Shown here in pieces: positions 8,998 through 18,269 of a DNA stretch of 64,000 bases. Position numbers and translations under genes: made by a program. This DNA comes from Cytophagales bacterium Alg240-R148 (GTDB lineage Bacteria > Bacteroidota > Bacteroidia > Cytophagales > Cyclobacteriaceae), in the NCBI GenBank assembly GCA_900537185.1, contig LS999826.1, positions 1,382,379 to 1,446,378 on the forward strand, read 5' to 3'. Every line of letters starts with the position of its first letter. Position 1 is the first letter of the stretch. The notes beneath the pieces were generated by a model. It was given only the letters and a program-made list of their open reading frames with translations, searched no databases and was not told the origin of the DNA.

Positions 8998-10095
8998 ATG
9001 CTATCAGAAATTCATAATATTGATGCGTTAGTCAATAATTTTTTAAGCAACAAAAAAGGCGAATCCAGTATATTGTTATTGCTACTGGCAGAGAAGAGTG
9101 CAATTGATTTCGAAGCTTTAAAAATCCAGTTGAATGCAATGGACATACTTTTTTTTGGAGGTATTTTTCCATGTGTTTATGGCAGTTCAAAAGTTTCTGA
9201 AAATGGGGTTGTACACCAATGGGTGGAAGGCTCCCGCCCCACCATCATCGAAAATATAAGCGGGCAACGATTTTCTTTGGATATTAAACAATTCTCTTCT
9301 AACGCAATAGTTTTTATTGATGGGCTTACCTCTGGAATAGACCGCTTTTTGTCAAAATTTTACAATTCTTTTGGTACGGATTTAAAGATGGTTGGAGGAG
9401 GAGCTGGTTCGATTAGTTTAGAAAGCATGCCATGTATATTTGACAATACAGGGTTGTACGCAGATGCGGCGGTTGTATTTTTATTAAAGGACGGATTAGA
9501 AGTAGGCATTCGACATGGATGGAAGCGAGCGGCTGGTCCATTTGTAGCAACAAAAACAGATAAAAATGTAATTCAAGAATTAAACTGGAGGCCTGCTTTG
9601 GAAACTTATAAAGAGGCTATCAGTATCAACTACCAAACAAGTTTTGATGGTGCAAGTTTTTTTGATACCGCAAAGAAGTTTCCGTTTGCAATGGTTAAAG
9701 AGGGTGCAGAGGATATAGTTCGGGATCCAATAACAGTGGATGAAGCTGGGCATATTGTATGTGTTGGTACCATTCCGGAAAATAGTGTGTTGAACATCAT
9801 GACTGCCGAAAAAAAGCAGCTTGTTTATGCGGCCTATGAAGCGGCCAGTGCATCTATCATGCACAATAAGGTTGCACAGCATCAGTTTAGTTTAATAATT
9901 GATTGTATCTCTAGAAAGTTGTTCCTAGAAGATGATTTTTTTGAGGAATTAAAAATGATAGATAAGGCTTTTGAAGCTTTTGGAATTGAAGAGGATTTTA
10001 TTGGTGCCATGACCCTGGGCGAAATTGGAGCAGTTGGTTCGGGATTTCCCCAATTTTTTAATAAAACTGTAGTGGTGGGAGGTATCTATGATTGA
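8998..10095 (+). CDS. FIST-domain sensory protein
   Basis: 365 residues, cytosolic, with FIST N (~25-190) and FIST C (~205-345) domains. Landmarks: FGGIFPCVYG, MVGGGAGSISLE, HGWKRAAGPFVATKT and the C-terminal ending GAMTLGEIGAVG followed by FFNKTVVVGGIYD. FIST domains are ligand sensors in signal transduction. Some members (NosP) bind heme and nitric oxide and control a partner histidine kinase. Here the gene overlaps the following kinase gene by 8 bases, so the two are translated together and very likely work as a pair. The ligand is not known. Confidence 0.9.
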   Translation: MLSEIHNIDALVNNFLSNKKGESSILLLLLAEKSAIDFEALKIQLNAMDILFFGGIFPCVYGSSKVSENGVVHQWVEGSRPTIIENISGQRFSLDIKQFSSNAIVFIDGLTSGIDRFLSKFYNSFGTDLKMVGGGAGSISLESMPCIFDNTGLYADAAVVFLLKDGLEVGIRHGWKRAAGPFVATKTDKNVIQELNWRPALETYKEAISINYQTSFDGASFFDTAKKFPFAMVKEGAEDIVRDPITVDEAGHIVCVGTIPENSVLNIMTAEKKQLVYAAYEAASASIMHNKVAQHQFSLIIDCISRKLFLEDDFFEELKMIDKAFEAFGIEEDFIGAMTLGEIGAVGSGFPQFFNKTVVVGGIYD

Positions 10096-11317
10096 CAAAG
10101 AAACAAACATAATAAATGAATTAGCGGTATTGTACGAACTGTCTTTAAGTACGGGGACTTCTTTAGATTTAGGGCAAAATTGTGCAAGTTTTATAGATAC
10201 CTTGGTAAATAAAAAGAACATCGACTATGGCGCGGTATATTTGAATGCCTCCATTTTTAATGTAGAGGCCGAAGAATATCTCAAATTTTATTCTATTCCT
10301 CAGAATAATTTGGACGCAGATTCTATCCCTATATCCAAAGTGCCAAGTTTGAATATTGGGGAGATTATTTGTTGCAACGAAATAGACTGTGGAGAAGCTG
10401 AAAAGGGTTTGGGTAGAGGGAGTTATGCCGCAATTAGTTTAGGTGAAACGGGTTTTATTAAGTTGTATTCATCTGAAACAAACGACTTAAAATTTAATGA
10501 AACAAACTTGAACCCTTTGACAGGTGTGGTTCGAAAATTCCATACTTCTCTTCAGGGTAGTTTGGCGCATAGTCTATTAGAAAGTGAAATATCCCATAGA
10601 AAGGATTCTGAGAGCAAATTAAGAGCAAGGAACGAGGAACTAAAAAAACTGAATGTACAATTGGATCGATTTGTTTACAGTGCTTCCCATGATTTGCGAG
10701 CGCCTTTGGCTTCCATTTTAGGGTTGATTAATTTAATTGAGCGCAGCGACAGCAAAGAAGACCGTTCTATTTCAATAGAGTTGTTAAAGTCTAATATAAT
10801 GAAGTTGGATGGGTTCATTCATGATATTATTGAAATAACAAGGAGCTCAAGGGTAGAAGTCAAACATGAAACAATTGATGTCTACGAACTTGTTTCTGGA
10901 GTATTTAATAACCTTAAGTTTTTAAAGGGGAATAAGAACATACAGGAGTGCATCGAACTATCAGGGGATCGGCAACTGGTTTCCGATAAACACCGCCTTG
11001 AAATAGTTTTAAACAACATCATAGGCAATGCCTTGAAATATTCCAATCCTGATAGTAGTGAGAGCTATATCCAAGTGGTAATCGATAACCAACCAAATGC
11101 AGTGGCTTTCAAAATTAAGGACAATGGAATAGGAATTGATCCATTTCATGTAGAGAAAATTTTTGATATGTTTTATAGAGCTACCGACATTAACGCGGGC
11201 TCAGGTCTTGGATTGTACATAACCAAAGAAAACATAGAGCGATTAAAAGGGACGATAACCATTCGTTCTGAAATAGGGGAGGGAACCGAAGTTAATATTA
11301 AAATACCCTTGTCCTGA
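10088..11317 (+). CDS. Sensor histidine kinase, cytosolic, GAF-like N-terminus
   Basis: 409 residues, no membrane segment. The N-terminal ~1-150 resembles a divergent GAF domain. A short coiled coil (~165-195) leads into the HisKA region SASHDLRAPLASILGL, with phospho-acceptor H201. The ATPase domain shows the N box (NNIIGNALKYSNP), G1 (DNGIGI), an F-box region (IFDMFYRA) and G2 (GSGLGLYITKE). No receiver domain is fused and no response regulator is adjacent, so its phosphotransfer target is elsewhere. Overlap with the FIST gene indicates that the FIST protein supplies the sensory input. Confidence 0.93.
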   Translation: MIDKETNIINELAVLYELSLSTGTSLDLGQNCASFIDTLVNKKNIDYGAVYLNASIFNVEAEEYLKFYSIPQNNLDADSIPISKVPSLNIGEIICCNEIDCGEAEKGLGRGSYAAISLGETGFIKLYSSETNDLKFNETNLNPLTGVVRKFHTSLQGSLAHSLLESEISHRKDSESKLRARNEELKKLNVQLDRFVYSASHDLRAPLASILGLINLIERSDSKEDRSISIELLKSNIMKLDGFIHDIIEITRSSRVEVKHETIDVYELVSGVFNNLKFLKGNKNIQECIELSGDRQLVSDKHRLEIVLNNIIGNALKYSNPDSSESYIQVVIDNQPNAVAFKIKDNGIGIDPFHVEKIFDMFYRATDINAGSGLGLYITKENIERLKGTITIRSEIGEGTEVNIKIPLS

Positions 11318-11353
11318 CAACGGATTTATTTACTTTTATATAAAATTAAACCA

Positions 11354-11752
11354 ATGATAATACCAGAAAACGCAACGGTAGTGCGTACTGAAACGTCGGA
11401 GTATTGGTTAGTAGAAGGGGAAGACGTATTGTATGCGAATATTATTCCAAATTCGGTTTTGGAATTAGAACATGTTAAAGCCAACTTGGCTAAAAGGTCA
11501 GAGTTATTAAACTTGGAAAGACCAATACCAACTATTTTGGATATTAGAAAAATAGAAAGGATAAGCAAGGAAGCGAGATCATTTTCATCCAAATCTACAG
11601 ACGGCTTATCGGCTATTGCTCTTTTAGTAGATTCTGGACTGTCGAGGGTCATAGGCAACTATGCACTCATGTTGCACCGACCAAAAATACCGACTAAATT
11701 ATTTACATCTGAGGAGGCCGCCTTAGAATGGATTAATCAATACCAACCTTAA
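11354..11752 (+). CDS. STAS/SpoIIAA-like protein
   Basis: 132 residues, soluble. The pattern fits the small STAS-like proteins common in Bacteroidota: N-terminal strands, PTILDIRKIERISKEARSF in the middle, and a C-terminal helix (FTSEEAALEWINQYQP). It lies 36 bases after the histidine kinase on the same strand and 8 bases before the exonuclease gene. It could therefore be part of the FIST/kinase signalling unit, but its function is not known. Confidence 0.7.
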   Translation: MIIPENATVVRTETSEYWLVEGEDVLYANIIPNSVLELEHVKANLAKRSELLNLERPIPTILDIRKIERISKEARSFSSKSTDGLSAIALLVDSGLSRVIGNYALMLHRPKIPTKLFTSEEAALEWINQYQP

Positions 11753-11760
11753 TAATAAAT

Positions 11761-12534
11761 ATGACTAAAGTGAAACTGGTTTCTTGGAATGTAAACGGAA
11801 TTAGAGCTTCGGTGAAAAAAGGATTTTTTGAGTCTTTAAATCAATTAGGAGCAGATGTTATATGCGTTCAAGAAACCAAAGCCCAAGACGATCAAGTACA
11901 AGAAGCATTGTCTGAATTAGAAGGATACCATGTGTTTTCAAATTCTGCAATAAAAAAAGGCTATTCCGGAACAGCTATCCTATCAAAGGAAGCCCCTTTG
12001 AGTATTACAAGTGGGATAGGCATCGAAGAACACGACCAGGAAGGAAGAGTATTAACGGCGGAGTACGATGGGTATTTTTTAATAAATGTGTACGTTCCAA
12101 ACTCGAGTAGAGACTTGGTTCGGTTGGATTATAGAACAAAATGGGACAAGGACTTTTTAAGTTTTATTAAAAATTTGGAAGACACCAAACCTGTGGTGGT
12201 ATGTGGCGATTTTAACGTTGCACACAAAGACATTGATTTGGCAAGACCAAAAGCAAATTACAACAAAACAGCTGGATTTACCCAAAAGGAAATTGATGGG
12301 ATGGATAATTTTGTTGGCAGCGGTTTGCTGGATACCTATAGGTTGGTCAATGGCGAGCAAGTTCAGTATAGTTGGTGGTCTTATAGGGCAGGAGCAAGAG
12401 AAAAAAACATTGGTTGGAGAATTGACTATTTTTTGGTGAGTGAGGCTTTAAGCAAAGAAATAAGTCAGGCAGCCATACACCCCGAATATTTGGAGTCAGA
12501 CCATTGTCCAATTTCATTAGAAATGACCGTATAA
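11761..12534 (+). CDS. xth: Exodeoxyribonuclease III (AP endonuclease)
   Basis: 257 residues, the normal length of the ExoIII/APE1 family in base excision repair. Visible catalytic motifs: VSWNVNGIRA (N10), VICVQETKA (E38), the GDFNVAHKDIDLA segment with the catalytic Asp/Asn, WRIDYFLVS, and the terminal SDHCPI with the catalytic His. Cytosolic, Mg-dependent. Starts 8 bases after the STAS-like gene. Convergent with the pirin gene. Confidence 0.95.
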   Translation: MTKVKLVSWNVNGIRASVKKGFFESLNQLGADVICVQETKAQDDQVQEALSELEGYHVFSNSAIKKGYSGTAILSKEAPLSITSGIGIEEHDQEGRVLTAEYDGYFLINVYVPNSSRDLVRLDYRTKWDKDFLSFIKNLEDTKPVVVCGDFNVAHKDIDLARPKANYNKTAGFTQKEIDGMDNFVGSGLLDTYRLVNGEQVQYSWWSYRAGAREKNIGWRIDYFLVSEALSKEISQAAIHPEYLESDHCPISLEMTV

Positions 12535-12563
12535 ACCTTTGCTAGTACCTGGCAAGGGTAGGT

Positions 12564-13583
12564 TCAAAGCCCTTCTTTTTCTTCTTTTATTCCATTGGCA
12601 TGATCGGCAAATCGATTTTTATCCAATGGGTGTATGTTTTCCATGTGCTGCCAGGGCCATCCGCCATATTGATCAAATTGATAGTCTTTTATGGCTTGGT
12701 GGATTTCTTCGTTTGTGTTCATTACAAAGGGGCCTTGCTGTACTACTGGTTCTGCAATAGGACGGCCAGTTAAATACAACAAGTAGGCTTTTTGGTTCCC
12801 ATTTTTTAATAAAATGCCATCCTCAGAGTTTAATTCTGCCATTTGATTTACCTGGATAGGGGTAGATTCAATGTTCATCGTGGATCCTGAGTAAAAGTAC
12901 AATGCTCTATTCACTCCTTCGGGAGTTGGGGGCAATTGAAAGCTGCAATCTTTTTCAATCTCAATAATCCAAATGTTCACATGGTTGCGTTCGATACTAG
13001 CCCAAGAATCAGGAGCGGCATCCAGCGATGGGGTTGCTTCGTATTTCCCTGCAATAACCTTGACCGTCCAGTTGGGCGATGCCTCTTCTTTTTCAGAAAC
13101 CACTTTTGGTATGTTTTCGCGCCATAACATCTTGAAATGTGGGGGTACAAACTTTTTGGACTTCGGCAGGTTCAGCCATATTTGGAACAACTCCAATGTG
13201 TTGTCTTGCTCTGTATCCAATAAAGGAAACATTTCGGAATGTTGAACTCCTTTCCCTGCGGTCATCCATTGCACATCCCCATTGCCAAAACGCCCTGCAG
13301 CTCCCATACTATCCGAATGGTCCACTATGCCTTTTTCTGCAATAGTAATGGTTTCAAAACCTCTGTGCGGGTGCGCAGGAAACCCAGGGATCTGGTTGCC
13401 ATGGTACATCCTCCATCCATCTTTAATTTGAAAATCACTCCCTAAGTTTCGTCCCTCTAAAGAGTCAATTGGACCTCCTTTTCCATTGCCCAACGGGTAT
13501 AAGTCTTTGTGGTAAACACAAAACAAAAATGGATCTTTGGTTTTCCAAGGAAATCCAAGTGCTGCAATGTTAATTTTTTCCAT
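12564..13583 (-). CDS. Pirin family protein
   Basis: 339 residues, a two-domain cupin of the pirin family. The metal site is visible: PAHPHRGFET (H71, H73) and GVQHSEMFP (H115, E117). The pirin C-terminal cupin includes YLLYLTGRPIAEPVVQQGPF. Bacterial pirins have been linked to quercetinase activity and redox control of enzymes. The role here is open. Its ATG is 124 bases from the divergent C45 gene. Confidence 0.93.
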   Translation of the reverse strand: MEKINIAALGFPWKTKDPFLFCVYHKDLYPLGNGKGGPIDSLEGRNLGSDFQIKDGWRMYHGNQIPGFPAHPHRGFETITIAEKGIVDHSDSMGAAGRFGNGDVQWMTAGKGVQHSEMFPLLDTEQDNTLELFQIWLNLPKSKKFVPPHFKMLWRENIPKVVSEKEEASPNWTVKVIAGKYEATPSLDAAPDSWASIERNHVNIWIIEIEKDCSFQLPPTPEGVNRALYFYSGSTMNIESTPIQVNQMAELNSEDGILLKNGNQKAYLLYLTGRPIAEPVVQQGPFVMNTNEEIHQAIKDYQFDQYGGWPWQHMENIHPLDKNRFADHANGIKEEKEGL

Positions 13584-13707
13584 AGTGATGAAACATATTA
13601 AGGATTTTGAATATACAATTTGAGTTCCAGTAATTCAATGACGTTAATATAAATTTTTAAGTTCTTTAAAAGTGAAATTTATTGGGCGCGTTGTTTAAAT
13701 TTGCTTT

Positions 13708-15393
13708 ATGAAATTTAATAGAAGGAAATTTTTTAGAAGATTTGGACGGGTGTCGTTGGTTCTATTATGTGTTTTGGTGGTTGGTTATTTTTGGTTCAAA
13801 CAGCGGGTTACTATTTTACCTCCAGCCGTAGAATTTACTGCTGTTATAGAGGAAGAGAGGGTTGTTACAGGCGTAGATAGTTACTCCATTAGGAATAATT
13901 GGCTTCGTAAAAATGAAGAAGGTCTGTACGAAATGTATTTGGAAGGCAGTCCGTATGAGTTGGGTTTGTTACACGGCAAGTTGGCAAAAGAACTGGTGCA
14001 AAAACAGGAAGATGTTTTTGTAGACCAAATAAAAACGATGATTCCGGTTTCGGTTTTTCGAAAATTTTTGAATTACTTCATAGCTTGGTTCAACAGAGAC
14101 ATCGATACCTACATACCCATTGAATATCTACAAGAAATTTATGGTGTTTCTCAGTCATCTTCTGATGCATACAACAATGTTATTGGCCCAAAATACAACC
14201 GCATTTTAAATTACCATGCGGCCCATGATATTGGGCATGCGCTGGTGGATATGAAATTGGTTGGCTGTACTTCTTTTGCGGTTTGGGACAAATTTGCACA
14301 AGATTCTTCTTTGTTGATTGGAAGAAATTTTGATTTCTACGCGGGGGATGCTTTTGCCGAAGATAAATTAATTGGATTTATTAAGCCCAAGAATGGCCAC
14401 CCTTTTATGTATGTAACCTGGGGCGGAATGATAGGAGTAGTATCTGGAATGAACAACCAGGGCCTTACTGTAACTATAAATGCCTCGAAATCTGAAATGC
14501 CCAAACTGGCGGCTACACCAATATCCATTGTAGCTAGAGAAATTTTGCAGTATGCCACCAATATCGAAGAAGCAGTGGCCATTGCTAAAAAGAGAAAGGT
14601 ATTCGTTTCCGAATCGTTATTAATTGGCTCTGCCAATGATAAAAGGGCTGTAATAATAGAAAAAGCACCAGAGAAAATGGGGGTGTATGCGGGCAGTTCA
14701 ACAAAAATTATTTGTTCCAACCACTACCAAAGTGATGTGTTTAAAAGCGATGCGGTTAACATTGAAAACATTGAGTCAAGTAGTTCTGGTTATAGAATGC
14801 GTAAAATGCAGCAGTTGCTGCATGATTCTGTACAAGTGGATACTTATAGTGCCAGTACTATTTTAAGGGATAGATCGGGGTTGAATTTTGAAAATATAGG
14901 AAATGGGAATGAGAATGCCATCAATCAATTGATCGCCCACCATGCCATCATTTTTAAGCCGGAATCCAGAGAGGTTTGGGTATCCAGCCCCCCCTACCAG
15001 TTAGGAACGTTTGTGCACTACAACCTGGATAGTGTTTTTTCTATTCATGCAAAAGGGCAGCCGTTCGTAAGTCAAAAGGACAAAAACATCCAGTCAGATA
15101 CATTTTTGGATAGTGGGTTTGCCACATATGAACAGTACAAACTTTTAAAGGATGCTTTTACCTCAGCCATTGAAAAGGAGGAAAGGCTGGTGGATGAATC
15201 TATTAAAGAAGTCGAATTTATAAGGAGCAATACCGAAATGTACTGGGTGTATGTGGTTCTAGGAGATTATTATATGTTTTTTGAAGATAATAACAAGGCA
15301 GTTGAGTTGTATCAAATAGCGCTGGAGAAGAGCATTCCTACCTTTAAAGAACGCGATTATATATTGGCACAATTATCCAAGTTAAAGCAATAA
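13708..15393 (+). CDS. C45-family (AAT-like) acyltransferase/hydrolase with TPR tail
   Basis: 561 residues. One N-terminal membrane segment (~15-31) after an Arg/Lys-rich start places the rest outside the inner membrane. The core (~75-430) matches the penicillin acyltransferase / acid ceramidase-like NTN-hydrolase family (C45). The segment KLVGCTSFAVWD supplies C187, the expected nucleophile freed by autocleavage. RNFDFYAGDAF, WGGMIGVVSGMNNQGLTVTINA and ICSNHYQS fit the same fold. The last ~60 residues look like a TPR helix pair. The stop codon is 2 bases before the acpS start, so this is the first gene of a three-gene unit. The substrate is unknown. Confidence 0.85.
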   Translation: MKFNRRKFFRRFGRVSLVLLCVLVVGYFWFKQRVTILPPAVEFTAVIEEERVVTGVDSYSIRNNWLRKNEEGLYEMYLEGSPYELGLLHGKLAKELVQKQEDVFVDQIKTMIPVSVFRKFLNYFIAWFNRDIDTYIPIEYLQEIYGVSQSSSDAYNNVIGPKYNRILNYHAAHDIGHALVDMKLVGCTSFAVWDKFAQDSSLLIGRNFDFYAGDAFAEDKLIGFIKPKNGHPFMYVTWGGMIGVVSGMNNQGLTVTINASKSEMPKLAATPISIVAREILQYATNIEEAVAIAKKRKVFVSESLLIGSANDKRAVIIEKAPEKMGVYAGSSTKIICSNHYQSDVFKSDAVNIENIESSSSGYRMRKMQQLLHDSVQVDTYSASTILRDRSGLNFENIGNGNENAINQLIAHHAIIFKPESREVWVSSPPYQLGTFVHYNLDSVFSIHAKGQPFVSQKDKNIQSDTFLDSGFATYEQYKLLKDAFTSAIEKEERLVDESIKEVEFIRSNTEMYWVYVVLGDYYMFFEDNNKAVELYQIALEKSIPTFKERDYILAQLSKLKQ

Positions 15394-15395
15394 AA

Positions 15396-15788
15396 ATGAT
15401 CATTGGTATAGGAACAGATGTTGTGAGTGTAAACCGATTGCAGGGCATTATTAACAGGCGGGAAGGTTTTTTGAGCAAAGTGTTTACCGATAATGAAATA
15501 GCCTACTGTAGTAGCCGCAGTAGTAAGTTTCAATCGTTGGCTGCTCGTTTTGCTGCAAAGGAAGCAGTGTTTAAATCTTTGGGAACAGGGTGGGCTGGAA
15601 ACTTCGAATTTACAAATGTAGAAATTGTCAATGACAACAAAGGTAGACCCGCCATCCATGTGAATGGTCCGGTCTTGACCTATTTCGAATCCATAGGTGT
15701 GGAGCGTTGCCATTTGTCTCTTTCCCATGAAGGGGATATCGCCGTGGCCTACGTTGTTTTGGAAACTGGGAAAAATCAAGGTATTTAG
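15396..15788 (+). CDS. acpS: Holo-[acyl-carrier-protein] synthase
   Basis: 130 residues. Transfers 4'-phosphopantetheine from CoA to acyl carrier proteins. The family core is clear: GIGTDVVSVNRL with D8, and RFAAKEAVFKSLG with E56, which bind magnesium. The C-terminal HLSLSHEGDIAVAYVVLE is the usual final strand pair. Located between the C45 acyltransferase gene (2-base gap) and an AMP ligase gene (9-base gap). It may serve both general fatty acid synthesis and the neighbouring acyl chemistry. Confidence 0.95.
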   Translation: MIIGIGTDVVSVNRLQGIINRREGFLSKVFTDNEIAYCSSRSSKFQSLAARFAAKEAVFKSLGTGWAGNFEFTNVEIVNDNKGRPAIHVNGPVLTYFESIGVERCHLSLSHEGDIAVAYVVLETGKNQGI

Positions 15789-15797
15789 TAAACATAG

Positions 15798-17060
15798 ATG
15801 GAAAAGAAACAAGAACTCGATGTTGTTGCTAAGTTAATAAAACACGTAGCCAACCTTCAAAACAAAAGTCCTTTTTATCAGGCCTTACTAAAAAACCATG
15901 CGGCTATTAATTTTTCTACTCTAGAAGAATTTGCACAACTCCCTGTAACCAGCAAGGACGATTTACAACAATACAACGAAGACTTTTACGCTGTATCGCC
16001 AGATCAATTTGCCGATGTAGTAAGTACCAGTGGTACGTTGGGTGCGCCAGTATTTGTGCCTTTGACGGAAGCAGATTTGTCGAGGTTGTCAGCGAATGAG
16101 GCATATGCCCTTTCTGTATCTGGAATTACGAAACAGGATGTAGTCTGTATAACCACCACACTTGATAAAAGGTTTATGGCCGGAATGGCCTATTATTTAG
16201 GTGTAAGGGCCATTGGTGCAACTGCTGTACGCACAGGTCCAGGTGTTTTGGGCTTACAATGGGACAGCATTTTAAAAACGCAAGTAACCGCGATTATTGG
16301 GGTTCCATCCTTCATGCTCAAGCTAATTGAGTATGCTTTAAAAGAAGGAATTGATCTCAACCAAAGTTCTGTAAAAAAAATTATTTGCATAGGAGAACCT
16401 ATTAGAGATAGCAAATTAAAATTGAATGCCTTAGGAGAAAAAATAACGAGGCATTGGAAAGTAGGACTTTTTTCTACCTATGCTTCTACAGAGATGGCAA
16501 CCGCGTTTAACGAATGTCAATTCCAAATGGGTGCCCACCACAACCCAGCACTTGTTTACGTCGAACTTTTGGATGAAGCAGGACAACAAGTTCCAGATGG
16601 AACGGTAGGAGAAATAACAGTAACTAGTTTTGATGTGGAGGCAATGCCATTGTTGCGGTTTAAGACGGGGGACATGGCCTATAAAATAAGTGCTCCTTGC
16701 TCTTGTGGTAGACCTTCCTTTAGGTTGAGTCCCATAGTGGGCCGCAAGCAACACCTAATCAAATTAAAAGGTACGAACGTATATCCGGCAGCCATAGAAA
16801 ATGTGCTCCACAGTTTTGAAGCAATAAACAAATACTTATTGGTTATTGCGTCGGATGCAAGTGGCGCAGACCAACTGACTATTAAATTAGGCAACGAAAG
16901 CAATGCGCATTCGATGGTGGTACTGGCTCAATTAAAAGAAATGTTGCAGTCCAACTTAAGGGTTACTCCAAAGGTAGAATGGGCCGCCAACGAGGCGATA
17001 GATGCGATGCTTTTTAGAAACGGCAGCCGCAAACCAATGAAAGTTTTGGACTTAAGGTGA
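15798..17060 (+). CDS. PaaK-like AMP-dependent acyl/aryl-CoA ligase
   Basis: 420 residues, the size of the phenylacetate-CoA ligase group rather than the longer acyl-CoA synthetases. Visible: the phosphate-binding loop STSGTLGAPVFVPLT, the YASTEMATAF motif, FKTGDMAYKI, and a CSCGR segment typical of PaaK-like enzymes. The C-terminal lid contains KLKGTNVYPAAIE. It should adenylate a carboxylic acid and pass it to CoA or a carrier protein. The substrate cannot be read from sequence. Last gene of the C45-acpS-ligase unit. Its 3' end overlaps the convergent aminotransferase by 9 bases. Confidence 0.87.
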   Translation: MEKKQELDVVAKLIKHVANLQNKSPFYQALLKNHAAINFSTLEEFAQLPVTSKDDLQQYNEDFYAVSPDQFADVVSTSGTLGAPVFVPLTEADLSRLSANEAYALSVSGITKQDVVCITTTLDKRFMAGMAYYLGVRAIGATAVRTGPGVLGLQWDSILKTQVTAIIGVPSFMLKLIEYALKEGIDLNQSSVKKIICIGEPIRDSKLKLNALGEKITRHWKVGLFSTYASTEMATAFNECQFQMGAHHNPALVYVELLDEAGQQVPDGTVGEITVTSFDVEAMPLLRFKTGDMAYKISAPCSCGRPSFRLSPIVGRKQHLIKLKGTNVYPAAIENVLHSFEAINKYLLVIASDASGADQLTIKLGNESNAHSMVVLAQLKEMLQSNLRVTPKVEWAANEAIDAMLFRNGSRKPMKVLDLR

Positions 17061-18239
17061 GGTGCTGTCTATGGCTTCCCTAATAATTGTTGCACATGAT
17101 TGGATCTCATCTTTTGTTATGGTAAGGGGCGGAGCCAAACGAAAACTATTGTTGCACGATAAAAACCAAAAAGTGATGATGCCATTTTTTAAGCAAGTAT
17201 CTACTATTTTTTGTACCCGTTCGTGGGATTCAAACTCAATAGCAAATAAGAACCCAATACTGCGAATTTCTACAATGTCTGGGTGTGCAAGCAATTCCAA
17301 AAAGTAAGCTCTTTTGTCGTTTACATCCGCCATGAGATTGGTGGTAGTAAGAACTTCTAAATTCGCCAATGCAGCAGCGCAACAAACCGGATTGCCACCA
17401 AATGTTGTGATATGACCTAACATAGGCTGGTGGGTAAGGCTGTTCATAATGTCGTAGGATGCCGCAAAACAACCGATTGGCAGCCCTCCACCCATGGCCT
17501 TGGCCATTGTTAAGATGTCCGGTACAATACCAAATTGTTCAAAGGCAAAAAGAGTTCCAGTTCTTCCAAACCCAGTTTGTATTTCATCAAGAATAAGCAA
17601 AGCACCAGTATCGTCACACTTTTTTCTTAAAGCTTTTAGGAATTCAACATCCGGAATGCGCACTCCAGCATCTCCCTGAACGGTTTCCATGATGACAGCT
17701 GCTGTTTTGTCGGTTATTTTGTCCAGGCCCTCGTGGCAATTATAGTCAATAAATTTGATACCCGGTAAAAGTGGCCTGAAGGCATATTTTTTATTCTCAT
17801 TGCCTGAAACACTCAAGGAACCATGGGTGTTGCCATGGTACGATTTATTAAAGGATATTATTTCTGTTCTGTTGGTGTGGCGTTTGGCAAGTTTAAGCGC
17901 AGCTTCATTTGCTTCCGTACCGCTATTTACAAAATAAAAAGTGCTGAGGTTTTCTGGTGTGTGTTGGTTCAATAAAGCTGCCAGTTTATTTGGAGAAGAC
18001 TGGATGTATTCGCCATACACCATTACATGCAGGTGCTTTTCTAATTGTGCTTGGATGGCTTGGATTATTTTAGGGTGCCGATGCCCTAAATTGCTAACAC
18101 CTATACCAGATATAAGATCTGCATATTGCTTGCCTTCCGTGTCGTATAAATACAATCCTTCTGCTTTTTCAATATGGAGTAAAAAAGGAAATGGCGTGGT
18201 TTGCCCTAGATGGCGAAGGAATATTTCTTTATCCTGCAT
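17052..18239 (-). CDS. Class III PLP-dependent aminotransferase
   Basis: 395 residues, in the acetylornithine/ornithine aminotransferase group. Visible: NSGTEANEAALKLAK (cofactor phosphate loop), SYHGNTHGSLSVSG, ILDEIQTGFGRTG with D218 contacting the pyridine nitrogen, and MAKAMGGGLPIG with K247 as the Schiff-base lysine. HITTFGGNPVCCAAALA follows as expected. It transfers an amino group from a diamine or omega-amino acid to 2-oxoglutarate. The exact substrate is not decided, and no arginine genes are nearby. Thirty bases downstream of the OmpA gene on the same strand. Confidence 0.92.
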   Translation of the reverse strand: MQDKEIFLRHLGQTTPFPFLLHIEKAEGLYLYDTEGKQYADLISGIGVSNLGHRHPKIIQAIQAQLEKHLHVMVYGEYIQSSPNKLAALLNQHTPENLSTFYFVNSGTEANEAALKLAKRHTNRTEIISFNKSYHGNTHGSLSVSGNENKKYAFRPLLPGIKFIDYNCHEGLDKITDKTAAVIMETVQGDAGVRIPDVEFLKALRKKCDDTGALLILDEIQTGFGRTGTLFAFEQFGIVPDILTMAKAMGGGLPIGCFAASYDIMNSLTHQPMLGHITTFGGNPVCCAAALANLEVLTTTNLMADVNDKRAYFLELLAHPDIVEIRSIGFLFAIEFESHERVQKIVDTCLKNGIITFWFLSCNNSFRLAPPLTITKDEIQSCATIIREAIDSTSP

Positions 18240-18269
18240 AATGAAAAGTAATGTACGCTCGAAATTAAC

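Noticed and set aside
15357-15812. Minus-strand open frame of 151 codons
   Set aside because: Antisense to acpS, which is certain from its motifs.
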